Shown piece after piece: positions 15,361 through 24,754 of a stretch of 62,868 nt of DNA. The position numbers were made by a program, and so were the translations under genes. Within the stretch, counting starts at the first letter, position 1, and every line of letters starts with the position of its first letter. Origin of the DNA: Bacillota bacterium (GTDB lineage: Bacteria > Bacillota > Clostridia > Lachnospirales > Lachnospiraceae); NCBI GenBank assembly GCA_023421505.1, contig JAEZTJ010000085.1, positions 1 to 62,868 of the forward strand, written 5' to 3'. The notes below the pieces were generated by a model. That model searched no databases and was not told the origin of the DNA. It saw nothing but the letters and a program-made list of their open reading frames with translations.

Positions 15361-16620
15361 ATGGATAATTTAATCTTTCATATTGATGTCAATTCGGCTT
15401 TCCTAAGTTGGGAAGCCGTTTATCGACTGCATATCCTTGGAGAGAAAACGGACTTACGCGAGATACCCTCTGCGGTTACAGGCGATATTAAGAAGCGCCA
15501 TGGAATTATTCTGGCTAAATCTATACCTGCAAAGAAATTCGGTGTCAGAACCGGAGATACCATCAGCGATGCAAAAAGGCTGTGTCCGGAGCTGGTTATG
15601 GTGCCGCCTCACTACGATCTCTATGATACGAGCTCAAAGGCCTTTATGGAAATCCTTCGGGAATTCTCTCCCTGCGTGGAGCAATATTCAGTAGATGAGG
15701 CATACTGCGATATGACAGGGACAGTGGGGCTTTACGGCTCTGCTGTAGTAGCAGCGAATTTGATGAAGGATAAGATTTCAAGTGAACTGGGCTTTACCGT
15801 CAATATCGGTATTTCTACCAATAAGCTTTTAGCTAAGATGGCCTCGGATTTTAAGAAGCCAAATCTGGTACACACGCTATTTCCGGAGGAGATGGAGAAG
15901 AAGCTTTGGAGACTTCCGGTGGAGGAGCTTTTTTATGTGGGGCATGCCACGAAGAAGAAGCTCCATGCCTTGGGAATTCATACCATTGGTGAGCTGGCCC
16001 GGACGGATCTTGATATTTTGCGAGCCCATTTTAAAAAGTATGGTGAAGTAATCTTTGCCTTTGCGAATGGAATCGATATGTCCCTTGTATCCAATGAGGT
16101 GCCTCCGAATAAGGGCTACGGTAATTCTACAACGATTGCCTTTGATGTTGACCAAGCACCTGCTGCCAAGATGATCTTACTTTCACTGGCGGAGACAGTT
16201 TGCACCAGACTGCGGGCGGATGCTGTCATGGCTAATGTGGTTGCGGTAAGTATTGTAGACTGCGAATTTCATCATGCCTCTCATCAGATGACCTTGCTTA
16301 GTGCTACGAATACAACCAATGAGCTTCACAGGGCAGCCTGTAGACTATTTGATGAGCTATGGGATGGCTCGCCTATTAGAAATCTCGGTATTCATACAAG
16401 TAAAGTAGTAAAAGGGGAATCTCTAAGACAAATTAATTTATTTGATATGAACCGGTTTGAGAGAATGTCAAAGCTTGATATTGCAGTGGATCGGGTCAGA
16501 GAAAGATATGGAGATGATGCAATCATGAGAGCCATCTTCTTAAATAATCCGATTTATCATATGTCCGGTGGAATTCCTCCGGAAAAGCGCAAACCAAATT
16601 ATGAAGAAGGGATAAAATAA
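15361..16620 (+). CDS. dinB: Y-family DNA polymerase IV
   Basis: A 419-residue translesion polymerase. It has the amino-terminal metal-binding FHIDVNSAFLSWEA, the second acidic pair in YSVDEAYCDMTG, then NIGISTNKLLAKMASDFKKPN and a helix-hairpin-helix thumb (ALGIHTIGELA), followed by the little-finger domain. ATG 15361 follows AGGAGA; an out-of-frame ATG lies 5 bp earlier. Under SOS control (see promoter). The stop overlaps the start of the next gene by one base. Expected to bypass damaged template bases with low fidelity. Confidence 0.92.
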   Translation: MDNLIFHIDVNSAFLSWEAVYRLHILGEKTDLREIPSAVTGDIKKRHGIILAKSIPAKKFGVRTGDTISDAKRLCPELVMVPPHYDLYDTSSKAFMEILREFSPCVEQYSVDEAYCDMTGTVGLYGSAVVAANLMKDKISSELGFTVNIGISTNKLLAKMASDFKKPNLVHTLFPEEMEKKLWRLPVEELFYVGHATKKKLHALGIHTIGELARTDLDILRAHFKKYGEVIFAFANGIDMSLVSNEVPPNKGYGNSTTIAFDVDQAPAAKMILLSLAETVCTRLRADAVMANVVAVSIVDCEFHHASHQMTLLSATNTTNELHRAACRLFDELWDGSPIRNLGIHTSKVVKGESLRQINLFDMNRFERMSKLDIAVDRVRERYGDDAIMRAIFLNNPIYHMSGGIPPEKRKPNYEEGIK

Positions 16621-16883
16621 TGTTTCATATGCCTGTGGATGTAAATGCAACTTTTAATGTGCAGGGTAAGATTAAACCGATTTACATTCGTCTGGAGGAT
16701 GAGGAGCATATTCTGCAGACCTACAAGATTGAAAGCATCGTATACAGCAGAGAGGAAAAATATGCGGGTGTAGATACCCTTCTTTTCTGTTGCAACATAC
16801 AAGTTGGAGCTTGCATGCAAATGATAAACATTAAATATCATGTGAAAACACACCAATGGGTTTTGGTACATGAAATAAATTAG
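16620..16883 (+). CDS. Small protein coupled to dinB
   Basis: An 87-residue beta-rich protein (DVNATFNVQGKIKPIYIRLED...) whose ATG shares a base with the dinB stop codon. Firmicutes often pair a Y-family polymerase with a small YolD-like partner; the position fits but the sequence match is not strong enough to name it. No membrane segment is seen. Probably co-induced by DNA damage. Confidence 0.65.
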   Translation: MFHMPVDVNATFNVQGKIKPIYIRLEDEEHILQTYKIESIVYSREEKYAGVDTLLFCCNIQVGACMQMINIKYHVKTHQWVLVHEIN

Positions 16884-17058
16884 TAATGTCAAAATGGATA
16901 AAATTGATCCTAAAATTACCAATAAATAGTAAAATAATACTGTGTTTTTGTGTCGTATATTGCAAAATCCTGTGAAATAATGTACAATTAAGTATAAATT
17001 AGAGATGTATTTATGGTAATTTCTAATAAATATGCACAAATCATGGAGGAACAACAGT

Positions 17059-18849
17059 ATGATTAATAATTTAAAGGTAAGAACCAAGATTATTTTACTT
17101 GCTGTTTTTTTACTGCTAGTGGCAGTATTAATAACAGGGGTATCCATTATGGATCAAATTCAAACAAGTCATAATAATCTGGCTAGGCAGGAGAAGATTA
17201 TCCGTGCAAATTATGATAAGGATATTAAGAAGCAAGTAGATAATGTAATAACACTGCTTCAGGGAATCTATGATAAGCAACAGGCGGGGGAATTTACGCA
17301 GGAGGAAGCACAGAAGCTTGCTGCCGATTTAGTCAGAAATTTAAGATATGAGAAGGACGGATATTTTTGGATAGATACCTATGAAGGCGATAACATAGTA
17401 CTCTTGGGAAGTAAAACAGAGGGTACAAATCGAATGGATTTTCAGGATGTAAATAAACTTTATGTTGTAAAAGAGATAATTAATGTTGGTAGAAATGGCG
17501 GAGGATACACGGATTACTGGTTCCCTAAGGCAGATGAGACGGAGCCTTCCCCTAAGAGAAGTTATAGTCTTGCTTTTGAACCCTATGAATGGGTAATCGG
17601 TACAGGTAACTATACAGATTATATAGATAGTGAGATTGATATACTTAAAAAGGAAATGAATAGTGACTTAAGAGGAGACAGCTATATATTTGGTGCAATA
17701 TTTCTTATTTCTGTTATTATAGCTTTAAGTATAACAATTTACTTGTCAAGAAAGCTAAATAAAGATTTTAATGCTGTTAATAAGTATTTTAATACGCTTT
17801 CAACCGGTGATTTTACAATACAGCTGCCAGCTAAACTGATCAAGAGGAAAGATGATTTTGGAATTTTAGCAAAAAATCTTGAAGCAATGAAGGAATCGGT
17901 TGCAAAGCTAGTCCATAGTGCAAAGCAGGAGGCTGACAGTATCATAGATGTTGTTCAGTCCATTAACAGTAATGTATTGGAGCTAAATGGTAATATTGAA
18001 GATGTAGCAGCTACTACACAGGAGCTTGCGGCAAGCATGGAGGAAACAGCAGCCTCCGCACTGGCTATGACGGAGACCTCAGCAGAGATTGAAGCAGCAT
18101 CAAGATCAATTGCTGAGAAGTCACAAGGCGCTGCCTTAAAGGTTGTTGAGATTAACAAGCGTGCAACAAACACCAGAGAAGATGTCCAGTTAACCCAGAA
18201 GCAGGCGAATGAAATAGGAGATCAGATTGAAAAGAAACTTGAAAAAGCATTAGAACAGGCTAAAGTAGTAGAGCAAATTCGGGTTTTAACAGAATCGATT
18301 ATGAATATCACTACGCAAACCAATCTACTGGCCCTTAATGCTGCAATCGAAGCAGCTAGAGCAGGAGAAAGCGGTAAGGGTTTTGCTGTGGTTGCTGATG
18401 AGATAAGACATCTGGCAGACCAGTCAAAGACAGCCGTAGTTAAAATTCAGGAAGTAACGGTTGAAGTAACTGAGGCAGTCAATAACCTTACTGACAGTGC
18501 TAAAGCATTACTTCAATTTGTTTCAAATGATATCTCCTCAAGCTTTGAGAGATTTAGTGATGTGGCGGATGCATATAAAGAGGATGCTACTTATGTGGAT
18601 GAGTTAATTACTGACTTTAGTGCTACCTCAGAAGAGTTATTAGCATCGATAGAAAGCATTATCCGTGCGGTAAATGAAGTTGCACACGCTGCTACAGAGG
18701 GTGCGGTAGGAACAGGAGATATCGCTGAGAAGGTTACGAACATTACCAACAAATCTTCAGAGGTAACCAGCGAAGTTGCGTTATCTGGGGAAAGCTCGAA
18801 GCGCCTGAAAAAGGAAATATCTAATTTTATTATTGAGAGTGTAGATTGA
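17059..18849 (+). CDS. Methyl-accepting chemotaxis protein, single-Cache type
   Basis: A 596-residue receptor. It has an amino-terminal transmembrane helix (IILLAVFLLLVAVLITG), an extracytoplasmic sCache_2 ligand domain (DGYFWIDTYEGDNIVLLG ... EPYEWVIGTGNYTDYID), a second helix near residue 208-228 (YIFGAIFLISVIIALSITIY), a HAMP region, and the signalling hairpin tip (ALNAAIEAARAGESGKGFAVVADEIRHLADQS). Start at 17059, nine bases after GGAGG; an upstream in-frame ATG at 17032 lacks a ribosome site. Ligand unknown; sCache_2 receptors often sense small organic acids. Confidence 0.9.
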   Translation: MINNLKVRTKIILLAVFLLLVAVLITGVSIMDQIQTSHNNLARQEKIIRANYDKDIKKQVDNVITLLQGIYDKQQAGEFTQEEAQKLAADLVRNLRYEKDGYFWIDTYEGDNIVLLGSKTEGTNRMDFQDVNKLYVVKEIINVGRNGGGYTDYWFPKADETEPSPKRSYSLAFEPYEWVIGTGNYTDYIDSEIDILKKEMNSDLRGDSYIFGAIFLISVIIALSITIYLSRKLNKDFNAVNKYFNTLSTGDFTIQLPAKLIKRKDDFGILAKNLEAMKESVAKLVHSAKQEADSIIDVVQSINSNVLELNGNIEDVAATTQELAASMEETAASALAMTETSAEIEAASRSIAEKSQGAALKVVEINKRATNTREDVQLTQKQANEIGDQIEKKLEKALEQAKVVEQIRVLTESIMNITTQTNLLALNAAIEAARAGESGKGFAVVADEIRHLADQSKTAVVKIQEVTVEVTEAVNNLTDSAKALLQFVSNDISSSFERFSDVADAYKEDATYVDELITDFSATSEELLASIESIIRAVNEVAHAATEGAVGTGDIAEKVTNITNKSSEVTSEVALSGESSKRLKKEISNFIIESVD

Positions 18850-18873
18850 AAAATCAAAGATTTTTCAATCTAC
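18841..18873 (+). terminator. Perfect hairpin covering the chemoreceptor stop codon
   Basis: GTAGATTGAAAAATC, loop AAA, exact reverse complement. The stop codon TGA is inside the left arm. The stem is 15 bp, A/T-rich, with T5 inside the right arm; it can serve as terminator or mRNA 3' end. Confidence 0.6.
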
Positions 18874-18905
18874 AAATTTGTGCGCTGCCCAAATTCGCAG
18901 GTTTT
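18857..18905 (+). repeat. Dispersed intergenic repeat, copy 1
   Basis: ATTTTTCAATCTACAAATTT followed by GTGCGCTGCCCAAATTCGCAGG. It aligns with 31909-31952 (ATTTTTCATACATAAATTTG then TGC..GCAGCCCAAAG.TTGCAGG). Only two copies noticed here. Confidence 0.4.
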
Positions 18906-19002
18906 TGGCGGCATGTTAGTTAATGTGAACTATTGAAAAGCATAATTCACACTTCAAAGGGCAGGCATGTTATGTTAGTTTAAAAAATTATAGAATATAA
19001 AA

Positions 19003-19066
19003 ATACTCCCCACTGCTGTAAACAGTAATTTTATTCAACTGCTTGCTGCAAGGGGAGTATTTTATA
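19003..19066. terminator. Bidirectional terminator between convergent genes
   Basis: AAATACTCCCC ... GGGGAGTATTT with a long loop containing a smaller CTGTAAACAG stem, flanked by A and T runs. It serves the chemoreceptor and the minus-strand methyltransferase. Confidence 0.75.
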
Positions 19067-19798
19067 TTATTTTTTAATGTGATCGGAATCTGTCATTCGT
19101 TTTTCGCAGGCTTTAAAATAGGTATCATCGATTTCAATTCCGATAAATCGGCGGTTTAACTCCCTTGCGGCAATACCTGTGGAGGCTACTCCCATGAACA
19201 TATCAAGAACGAGGTCATTCTCATTGCTGGCGATTTTTATAATCTGCTTAAGAACTGCAAGCGGCTTCTGGGTAGGATGCTTTGGATCTTTAAGTCTCTC
19301 ACTTCCCATACAGATCGGACTCTCAATAAAATTATGCATCTCGTTTTGCTTAGAGAAATTCCAAGTATGCCCCTTGTTCCACATACAGACGATAAGCTCA
19401 CAGCTATTAAGGAAGGAGGATTTGCGGATATTGGGTACAGGGTTGGTTTTATGCCAAACCATAAACTGAAAGGTGTCAAACTCACTGTCAAAAACCTCAT
19501 GCCATTTACCGATTAAGTTATAGCTGGTAAATACAAAGATGTTGCCGGTGGGTGAAAGGACTCTTTTAAATTCATCAATAAAATCAATAGGGGCGAGCTC
19601 CTTTAAATCCCATTGTGCTACATCGTTATTGATCTCGCTGCGCCAGTCAAATTTCATATTTCCTGTAGAATACTTGGCTAAATTATAGGGAGGATCACAG
19701 AGGATAAGATTAATGCTGCCATCAGGTATTTCCTTTAGTTTCTCCATACAGTCCCCATGCAGCAGCAGGTAGTTATCTATGGTATTTACATCTATCAT
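19067..19798 (-). CDS. Type II DNA methyltransferase (DPPY, beta-class)
   Basis: A 243-residue amino-methyltransferase. Motif IV LCDPPYNLA comes near residue 35, and the AdoMet-binding motif DMFMGVASTG lies near the C terminus, the beta-class order. HPTQKPLAVLKQ is the family motif X region. DPPY fits N6-adenine or N4-cytosine methylation. Start placed at ATG 19798 behind AGGAGA; a TTG at 19879 would overlap the nuclease gene. It is 67 bp downstream of the paired restriction enzyme and presumably protects the same site. Confidence 0.88.
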   Translation of the reverse strand: MIDVNTIDNYLLLHGDCMEKLKEIPDGSINLILCDPPYNLAKYSTGNMKFDWRSEINNDVAQWDLKELAPIDFIDEFKRVLSPTGNIFVFTSYNLIGKWHEVFDSEFDTFQFMVWHKTNPVPNIRKSSFLNSCELIVCMWNKGHTWNFSKQNEMHNFIESPICMGSERLKDPKHPTQKPLAVLKQIIKIASNENDLVLDMFMGVASTGIAARELNRRFIGIEIDDTYFKACEKRMTDSDHIKK

Positions 19799-19865
19799 AA
19801 GGGGTAAATCTCCTCTCGGTATTATGAAATAATAGGCATTTGCGAGATAATAAGTAACGTGCGCT

Positions 19866-20681
19866 TTAGTCAGCTTCAAAATACTGCTTTTTAATACGCT
19901 CTAAGGCACTTCTCATGTATTCTGAGCTGCTTTGGTACTGATTATATATTACCTGATAGCCTTCCGGGTCATTACAGACAAAGTTCCAGTAATCCTTACC
20001 GATTAATAATTCCTCTTCTGCAAAAAAAGTCTGCACCCGTTCCTGTCTCCAGGGAGCACCCTCTCCGAATTTGTTATAGGCAGTTGCGAAATATATTTTA
20101 ATTGTGTCATTATTTTCCAACGAGTTTTTTAATATAAAAAATTCATTCAGCAGCGCGATTTTTTCCGATTTCGCCTTTTTATTGTCAAGATCACCGCCTG
20201 CCTTTAGTTCTATTAAGTAGTGGCAATGCTTTTCTTCATCATAAAAATAATTATCAGTTTCATGGGAGGTTAGATAGCTCATAACGTTAGAGGGAACCAA
20301 ACAGTTGAAATTAGCATAATCCTCTATCTTAGGTCGGGCATCTCTTTTCTCATAAGCAGTCATCAGATAATCGATGTGCTGCGTCTGCTGGGGAAGCAGA
20401 TAGGAGGTTAGCTTACCCTTCACCGTATAAGAAATCTTAGCAATTGCGTTACCCATATTCTCTAGTACCTTGCCAAAGGAACTGTCAAAAGATCGCACGA
20501 ATGCGGAATAGAACATGAATTCCTCACCAAGCTGTGAGATGAAGGCATTGTTTTTCTTAGAATTAATTACACCCAAGGGGTCGTTAAGCTCCATACTGTA
20601 TCTGGACTCAAGACCATCAACAAACTGTCTGATATGGGTGTCAACAATATCTTTTATGAGGATTTCCTTCTCTGGATTCAT
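19866..20681 (-). CDS. TdeIII-like type II restriction endonuclease
   Basis: A 271-residue protein just upstream of the DNA methyltransferase. It has a PD-(D/E)xK-like core: YLIELKAGGDLDNKKAKSEK (ExK), preceded by an acidic stretch at YFYDEEK. Overall pattern (KIYFATAYNKFGEGAPWRQE, FNCLVPSNVMSYL) resembles the TdeIII family, which cuts GGNCC; this assignment is from memory of the family and moderate. AAGGAGCT precedes the ATG. The nuclease gene comes first and methylase second, so control of establishment must act on expression level. Confidence 0.65.
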   Translation of the reverse strand: MNPEKEILIKDIVDTHIRQFVDGLESRYSMELNDPLGVINSKKNNAFISQLGEEFMFYSAFVRSFDSSFGKVLENMGNAIAKISYTVKGKLTSYLLPQQTQHIDYLMTAYEKRDARPKIEDYANFNCLVPSNVMSYLTSHETDNYFYDEEKHCHYLIELKAGGDLDNKKAKSEKIALLNEFFILKNSLENNDTIKIYFATAYNKFGEGAPWRQERVQTFFAEEELLIGKDYWNFVCNDPEGYQVIYNQYQSSSEYMRSALERIKKQYFEAD

Positions 20682-20884
20682 GATAAAGCTCCTTAATGTA
20701 GCATTGAAGTGGTATTAGAGTTGCGAAAAGCCAGTTCTATTATAATGGATATTATAGCATGAAACCGAAAAGCGGGAAAGAAAAATATGAACAAATTTTC
20801 GATTGCAGAAGAAAGAAACCTAGGTTTTGGAAATTTTATCATGCAAATTAACATAAAGCGTATTTGAACAGGAAGCAGCAGAGG

Positions 20885-20932
20885 AAAAGCCATATACAGG
20901 AAGTGTAGTATCCTTCCAGGTATATGGCTTTA
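20885..20932 (-). terminator. Terminator downstream of the hemerythrin gene
   Basis: GCCATATAC ... GTATATGGC with an inner GGAAG/CTTCC stem, followed on the minus strand by TTTTCC. It ends the hcp-associated operon. Confidence 0.75.
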
Positions 20933-20934
20933 TA

Positions 20935-21489
20935 TTAAAGATATTTTTTTTCTAGTTCTTCTACAAGCTTCTGATAGTGGATTTGCGTATTTTTACTTTC
21001 AGCAGCCTCTTCAAATTGGAGTGTTTCCTGATTGACTTTATCAAGTATTTTTGATGGAAGTTGACGCTTAGCAAAGGTATAGACTACCGTATCCTCCTTT
21101 TCAATATGTCTATGGAGTAAGTGGGTATAGCTGATAGCATTGGCTATCACATCCAGGCGGCTTATGTCATCTCCCGCGGCAACCCGGCTAAGAGCCTCCT
21201 TTAATTCCTGAATATATAGTCTGCCAAAGTCATGCTCTACCAGCATACCATGTGTAACCAGTTTATTACCAAGTACTCCAAGATGCTCTACCATCTCATT
21301 GAATAAAAGCTTCTCTTCCTTGCCATGATGATGGGCGTCAGCATAATTACGAATAAAGTCAATCATCTGATCAAAATCTTCAAATTGAATGGCTTCTCCC
21401 TTCATCACACCATAGCAGGCCATACGGACAACCGCCAGCATACGTAGAATATATTGGTGTTCTTCCATCATAAGTTTGATACTATCCAT
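20935..21489 (-). CDS. Hemerythrin HHE-domain protein
   Basis: A 184-residue four-helix protein with the iron-ligating histidines of the HHE family: EEHQYILRML (residue 10-11), YADAHHHGKEEKLLF (51-60), THGMLVEHDFGRLY (near 79-86) and HLLHRHIEKEDTVVY (near 123-133). It binds a di-iron centre and is associated with oxygen or nitric-oxide handling. It is third in a minus-strand cluster with hcp, supporting a nitrosative/oxidative stress role. Confidence 0.9.
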   Translation of the reverse strand: MDSIKLMMEEHQYILRMLAVVRMACYGVMKGEAIQFEDFDQMIDFIRNYADAHHHGKEEKLLFNEMVEHLGVLGNKLVTHGMLVEHDFGRLYIQELKEALSRVAAGDDISRLDVIANAISYTHLLHRHIEKEDTVVYTFAKRQLPSKILDKVNQETLQFEEAAESKNTQIHYQKLVEELEKKYL

Positions 21490-21532
21490 GTAAACAAACC
21501 TCCATTTTTAATGGTATTACGAAACTTATTAA

Positions 21533-22144
21533 TTATGCTTTACTAATCCGATAGGTAGTCTCATTAATCCTTTCGTAGGAATGTCCGAGTTCCCTAATAA
21601 ACCCCGTAAGGAAAGCGTCTCTTAACTCATAATAAAGATTGATATCACCGCCGACTTCTTCCCAGTAAGCTTGGTGAACACAGATTTCTCTACTCCAGAT
21701 AACTTCATTTTCCTCTTTACTTACAATACGGTTTGCATGGTCACAGGGCATCCCGTCTAATAAGTTATCTGTAATTGCTTTATAAATTCCATCTGCATTA
21801 AGACGCAATTCCTTGAGCAGGATAGCAAGATTAATCCCCTTGCTTTTTAATATAGTAAGCAGTTTTTCCTTGGACTCTTTATTCTTCTCAAGGAGCTTAG
21901 TGACGCTGTAGGCATACTTATATTCAACCTGAGATACACGTTCCTGCAGCCAGCCGTGTATATTGCCAGGATCGATCATTTCTTCAAGAGGCTTATTTTC
22001 AAAGCTACCGAAGCGACTATTGCATTCCTCCTCAAGGGTGAGACCATTCTCTTTTCCAAGCTCATAGAGCTCATCAACAATATCCAGCTGCAGCCTTATT
22101 TTATTATATAACCAGTAATGGATTGGTCCTAAAAACGCGCTCAT
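21533..22144 (-). CDS. Conserved protein linked to hcp, unknown function
   Basis: A 203-residue soluble, largely helical protein between hcp and the hemerythrin gene, 106 bp from the former and 43 bp from the latter. Visible features are GPIHYWLYNKIRLQ at the start, a cysteine and histidine in DGMPCDHANRI and CVHQAYWEEVGG later. These could bind metal or an Fe-S precursor, but no family function is known to me. Same strand and close spacing indicate one operon. Confidence 0.75.
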   Translation of the reverse strand: MSAFLGPIHYWLYNKIRLQLDIVDELYELGKENGLTLEEECNSRFGSFENKPLEEMIDPGNIHGWLQERVSQVEYKYAYSVTKLLEKNKESKEKLLTILKSKGINLAILLKELRLNADGIYKAITDNLLDGMPCDHANRIVSKEENEVIWSREICVHQAYWEEVGGDINLYYELRDAFLTGFIRELGHSYERINETTYRISKA

Positions 22145-22250
22145 ATAAATCCTTTCCTTAATCCTTACTCCGAAGCTTATTAAAGCTATAACTACCTCGG
22201 AGCCAATACAAAGCTTAGCTATCTACTAGACTTACCTAATTGTATTAAAA

Positions 22251-23888
22251 TTATTCCATAAATAACTTGATGTCATCTTCAACTGTACCGATACCAGCAA
22301 TTCCGAAGGTTTCGACAAGTACCTTTGCCACATTCGGGGAAAGAAAGGCAGGGAGAGTCGGTCCTAAGTGAATATTCTTAACACCCAGATAAAGAAGGGC
22401 AAGAAGGACGATAACTGCTTTCTGCTCATACCATGCGATGTTGAACGCGATTGGAAGCTCATTGATATCCTGAAGCTCAAACACTTCCTTTAATTTGAGT
22501 GCAATCAGTGCGAGTGAGTAAGAATCATTACATTGTCCGGCATCCAGTACTCTAGGTATTCCTCCGATATCACCTAAATTAAGCTTATTGTATTTATATT
22601 TCGCACAGCCTGCGGTAAGAATAACGGTATCCTTCGGAAGTGCCTGTGCAAATTCGGTGTAATAATTTCTGGATTTCTGACGGCCATCGCAGCCTGCCAT
22701 GACAAAGAACTTCTTGATCGCACCTGATTTCACCGCATCAACTACCTTATCGGCTAAGGCAAGTACCTGATTATGGGCAAAGCCACCGATGATTTCACCC
22801 TTCTCAAGCTGAATGGGAGCTTCACAGGTTTTAGCTAGCTCGATAATCTGAGAGAAGTCCTTATAACCGTTCTCAGCTCTTTCAATGTGAACACATCCGG
22901 TGATACCGGTAGCTCCGGTTGTAAATAATCTGTTCTTATAAGAAGCTGCGGGAGGTACAACGCAGTTTGTAGTCATTAAGATTGGACCGCGAAAGGCTTC
23001 AAACTCTTCCTTCTGCTTCCACCACGCATTACCGTAATTACCGATAAAATGACTGTATTTTTTGAAAGCGGGATAATAATGAGCAGGAAGCATCTCGGAG
23101 TGAGTATATACATCTATGCCGGTATCCTTTGTCTGTTCCAGTAACTGCTCAAGATCCCTTAAATCATGACCGGATACGAGTATTCCGGGTCTGGTTCCGA
23201 CACCGATGTTAACCTTTGTGATTTCGGGATGTCCATAGGTTCCTGTATTGGCAGAGTCAAGTAACGCCATACCGTCAACACCAAACTTACCAGTCTCTAG
23301 TGTAAGAGCAATTAAAGCGTCTGCACTTAAGGTATCATCAAGAGTTGCAGCAAGAGCTCTTTGCATAAATTCACTTATCTTGGCATTGTCATAATTTAAT
23401 TCGTTCGCATGCTTTAAGTATGCAGCGAGACCCTTTAAGCCATAGATGATCAGCTCTCTTAAGCTTCGTACATCTTCATTTTCAGTGGCAAGAACACCAA
23501 CTTTTGCAGCCTTCTCTATAAAGGCTTCTCTACTATCACTAGACCACAGTGCTGCTGCGGGAAGCTTGTCGGGTTCTATAATTTTACTTAATAAGCTTTG
23601 CTTGATTTCTAATGTTTTTATTACTCTATTATAGAAAACCTCATCATCAAAGTTTGCATTTGTGATGGTTGTAAATAAATTTAACGTGATATAATGATCA
23701 ACATCGGAAGAGATCTCTTCTCCCTGCGCTCTAAGCGCGGTAGTTACAGCACTTAAGCCTTTTGTGACATAGATAAGTAAATCCTGCATATTTGATAAGG
23801 CGGGTGACTTACCGCATACACCAAACATCGTACAGCCTGTGCAGCCTGCTGTTTCCTGACATTGATAACAAAACATCTTATTTTCCAT
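22251..23888 (-). CDS. hcp: Hybrid cluster protein (hydroxylamine/NO reductase)
   Basis: A 545-residue Hcp. The amino-terminal cysteines C7, C10, C19 and C25 have the C-x2-C-x8-C-x5-C spacing of the clostridial and Desulfovibrio type that holds a [4Fe-4S] cluster. Downstream hybrid-cluster ligands include GHDLRDLEQLL, TTNCVVPP, GCDGR and TAGCAKYKYNKL with GQCNDSYSLA. Hcp reduces hydroxylamine in vitro and nitric oxide in vivo. AGGAGA precedes the ATG. Divergent from a Crp/Fnr regulator with a shared operator, so induction by nitrosative stress is likely. Confidence 0.95.
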   Translation of the reverse strand: MENKMFCYQCQETAGCTGCTMFGVCGKSPALSNMQDLLIYVTKGLSAVTTALRAQGEEISSDVDHYITLNLFTTITNANFDDEVFYNRVIKTLEIKQSLLSKIIEPDKLPAAALWSSDSREAFIEKAAKVGVLATENEDVRSLRELIIYGLKGLAAYLKHANELNYDNAKISEFMQRALAATLDDTLSADALIALTLETGKFGVDGMALLDSANTGTYGHPEITKVNIGVGTRPGILVSGHDLRDLEQLLEQTKDTGIDVYTHSEMLPAHYYPAFKKYSHFIGNYGNAWWKQKEEFEAFRGPILMTTNCVVPPAASYKNRLFTTGATGITGCVHIERAENGYKDFSQIIELAKTCEAPIQLEKGEIIGGFAHNQVLALADKVVDAVKSGAIKKFFVMAGCDGRQKSRNYYTEFAQALPKDTVILTAGCAKYKYNKLNLGDIGGIPRVLDAGQCNDSYSLALIALKLKEVFELQDINELPIAFNIAWYEQKAVIVLLALLYLGVKNIHLGPTLPAFLSPNVAKVLVETFGIAGIGTVEDDIKLFME

Positions 23889-23924
23889 TATTATTTCTCC
23901 TTTATATTAGGTTTATTTTTTTCA

Positions 23925-23989
23925 TTGACTTCTAACTGACAAGGTGAGTATAATACAAATGAAAAAGAAAAAGTGTAGCTGTGGCTACA
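23925..23989. promoter_or_regulatory. Divergent hcp / regulator promoter with Crp-Fnr-like operator
   Basis: Plus strand: TTGACT (23925-23930), 18-bp spacer, TATAAT (23949-23954). An inverted repeat TGTAGC-N4-GCTACA occupies 23974-23989. On the minus strand a -10 TATACT (23952-23947) would place the hcp start near 23940 and the operator centre at about -41.5, the class II activator position. The same site lies about 20 bp downstream of the plus-strand start, where binding would repress. Confidence 0.6.
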
Positions 23990-24061
23990 TTTTGCATAAA
24001 CTAATTCAAAGGGCAGAGAAGCTGTCTTTATATAAATAATTACGTTGGAATGGAGATGTAT

Positions 24062-24754
24062 ATGGAGTTTTTTGATCCAATTCTTAAAAAATGCGCTTTA
24101 TTCAGAAGCATCAAAGAGGATGATTTGGGGCACTTACTGAAGTGCTTAAGTGCACAGCTAAAGAGCTATAGAGCAGATGAATATATTTTTTTATCTGGTG
24201 ATGAGATTAATTTTATAGGAATTGTAATTAGCGGTACGATTGAGATTATGAAGGAAAATCTGTCCGGTAATAAACATATAGTAGCAATTATGGGCCCTTC
24301 TGACATGTTTGCAGAAGGAATTGTCTGTACAGTAAATCGTATCTCTCCGGTTACGGTAAAAATAAAGCAGGATGCTAATATTTTGTTATTACCGTATGAA
24401 AGGATTATTAAGTCCTGTGGCAACAGCTGTCAGTTTCATATTAGTCTGATTCAAAATATGATGGTCATTCTAGGCGAGAGAAATGTTAGGCTTAATCGCA
24501 AGCTGGAGCTTCTCACTCTTAAGGGTATGAGAGAAAAACTGGCGAGCTACCTGCTAAATGAAGTAAGTGAAAGAGGCAGCAGCATGTTTCAGATCAATCT
24601 AAACCGTTCTGAGCTGGCAGATTTCTTAAACGTATCCCGTACCTCTATGTGCAGGGAATTAGCAAGAATGAAGGAGGAGGGTTTGATTGATTATTATGGG
24701 AACAGCTTTAAGCTGCTAGATCAGATAAGCTTAAAGCAGTGCCTGGAAATTTAA
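24062..24754 (+). CDS. Crp/Fnr-family regulator, HcpR-like
   Basis: A 230-residue regulator with an amino-terminal cyclic-nucleotide-binding-like beta barrel (YIFLSGDEINFIGIVISGTIEIMKE) and a C-terminal winged helix (NRSELADFLNVSRTSMCRELARMKEEGLI). There is no clear amino-terminal Fe-S cysteine cluster; isolated cysteines occur near 10 and 24 and in SCGNSC. Start at ATG 24062 has GGAG six bases upstream. Divergent position and the shared palindrome suggest it activates hcp and controls itself. Confidence 0.85.
   Translation: MEFFDPILKKCALFRSIKEDDLGHLLKCLSAQLKSYRADEYIFLSGDEINFIGIVISGTIEIMKENLSGNKHIVAIMGPSDMFAEGIVCTVNRISPVTVKIKQDANILLLPYERIIKSCGNSCQFHISLIQNMMVILGERNVRLNRKLELLTLKGMREKLASYLLNEVSERGSSMFQINLNRSELADFLNVSRTSMCRELARMKEEGLIDYYGNSFKLLDQISLKQCLEI

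Noticed and set aside
16599..17147. Minus-strand 182-codon frame opposite the dinB partner and chemoreceptor start
   Set aside because: It runs antisense to two supported genes and a promoter region and has no ribosome site.
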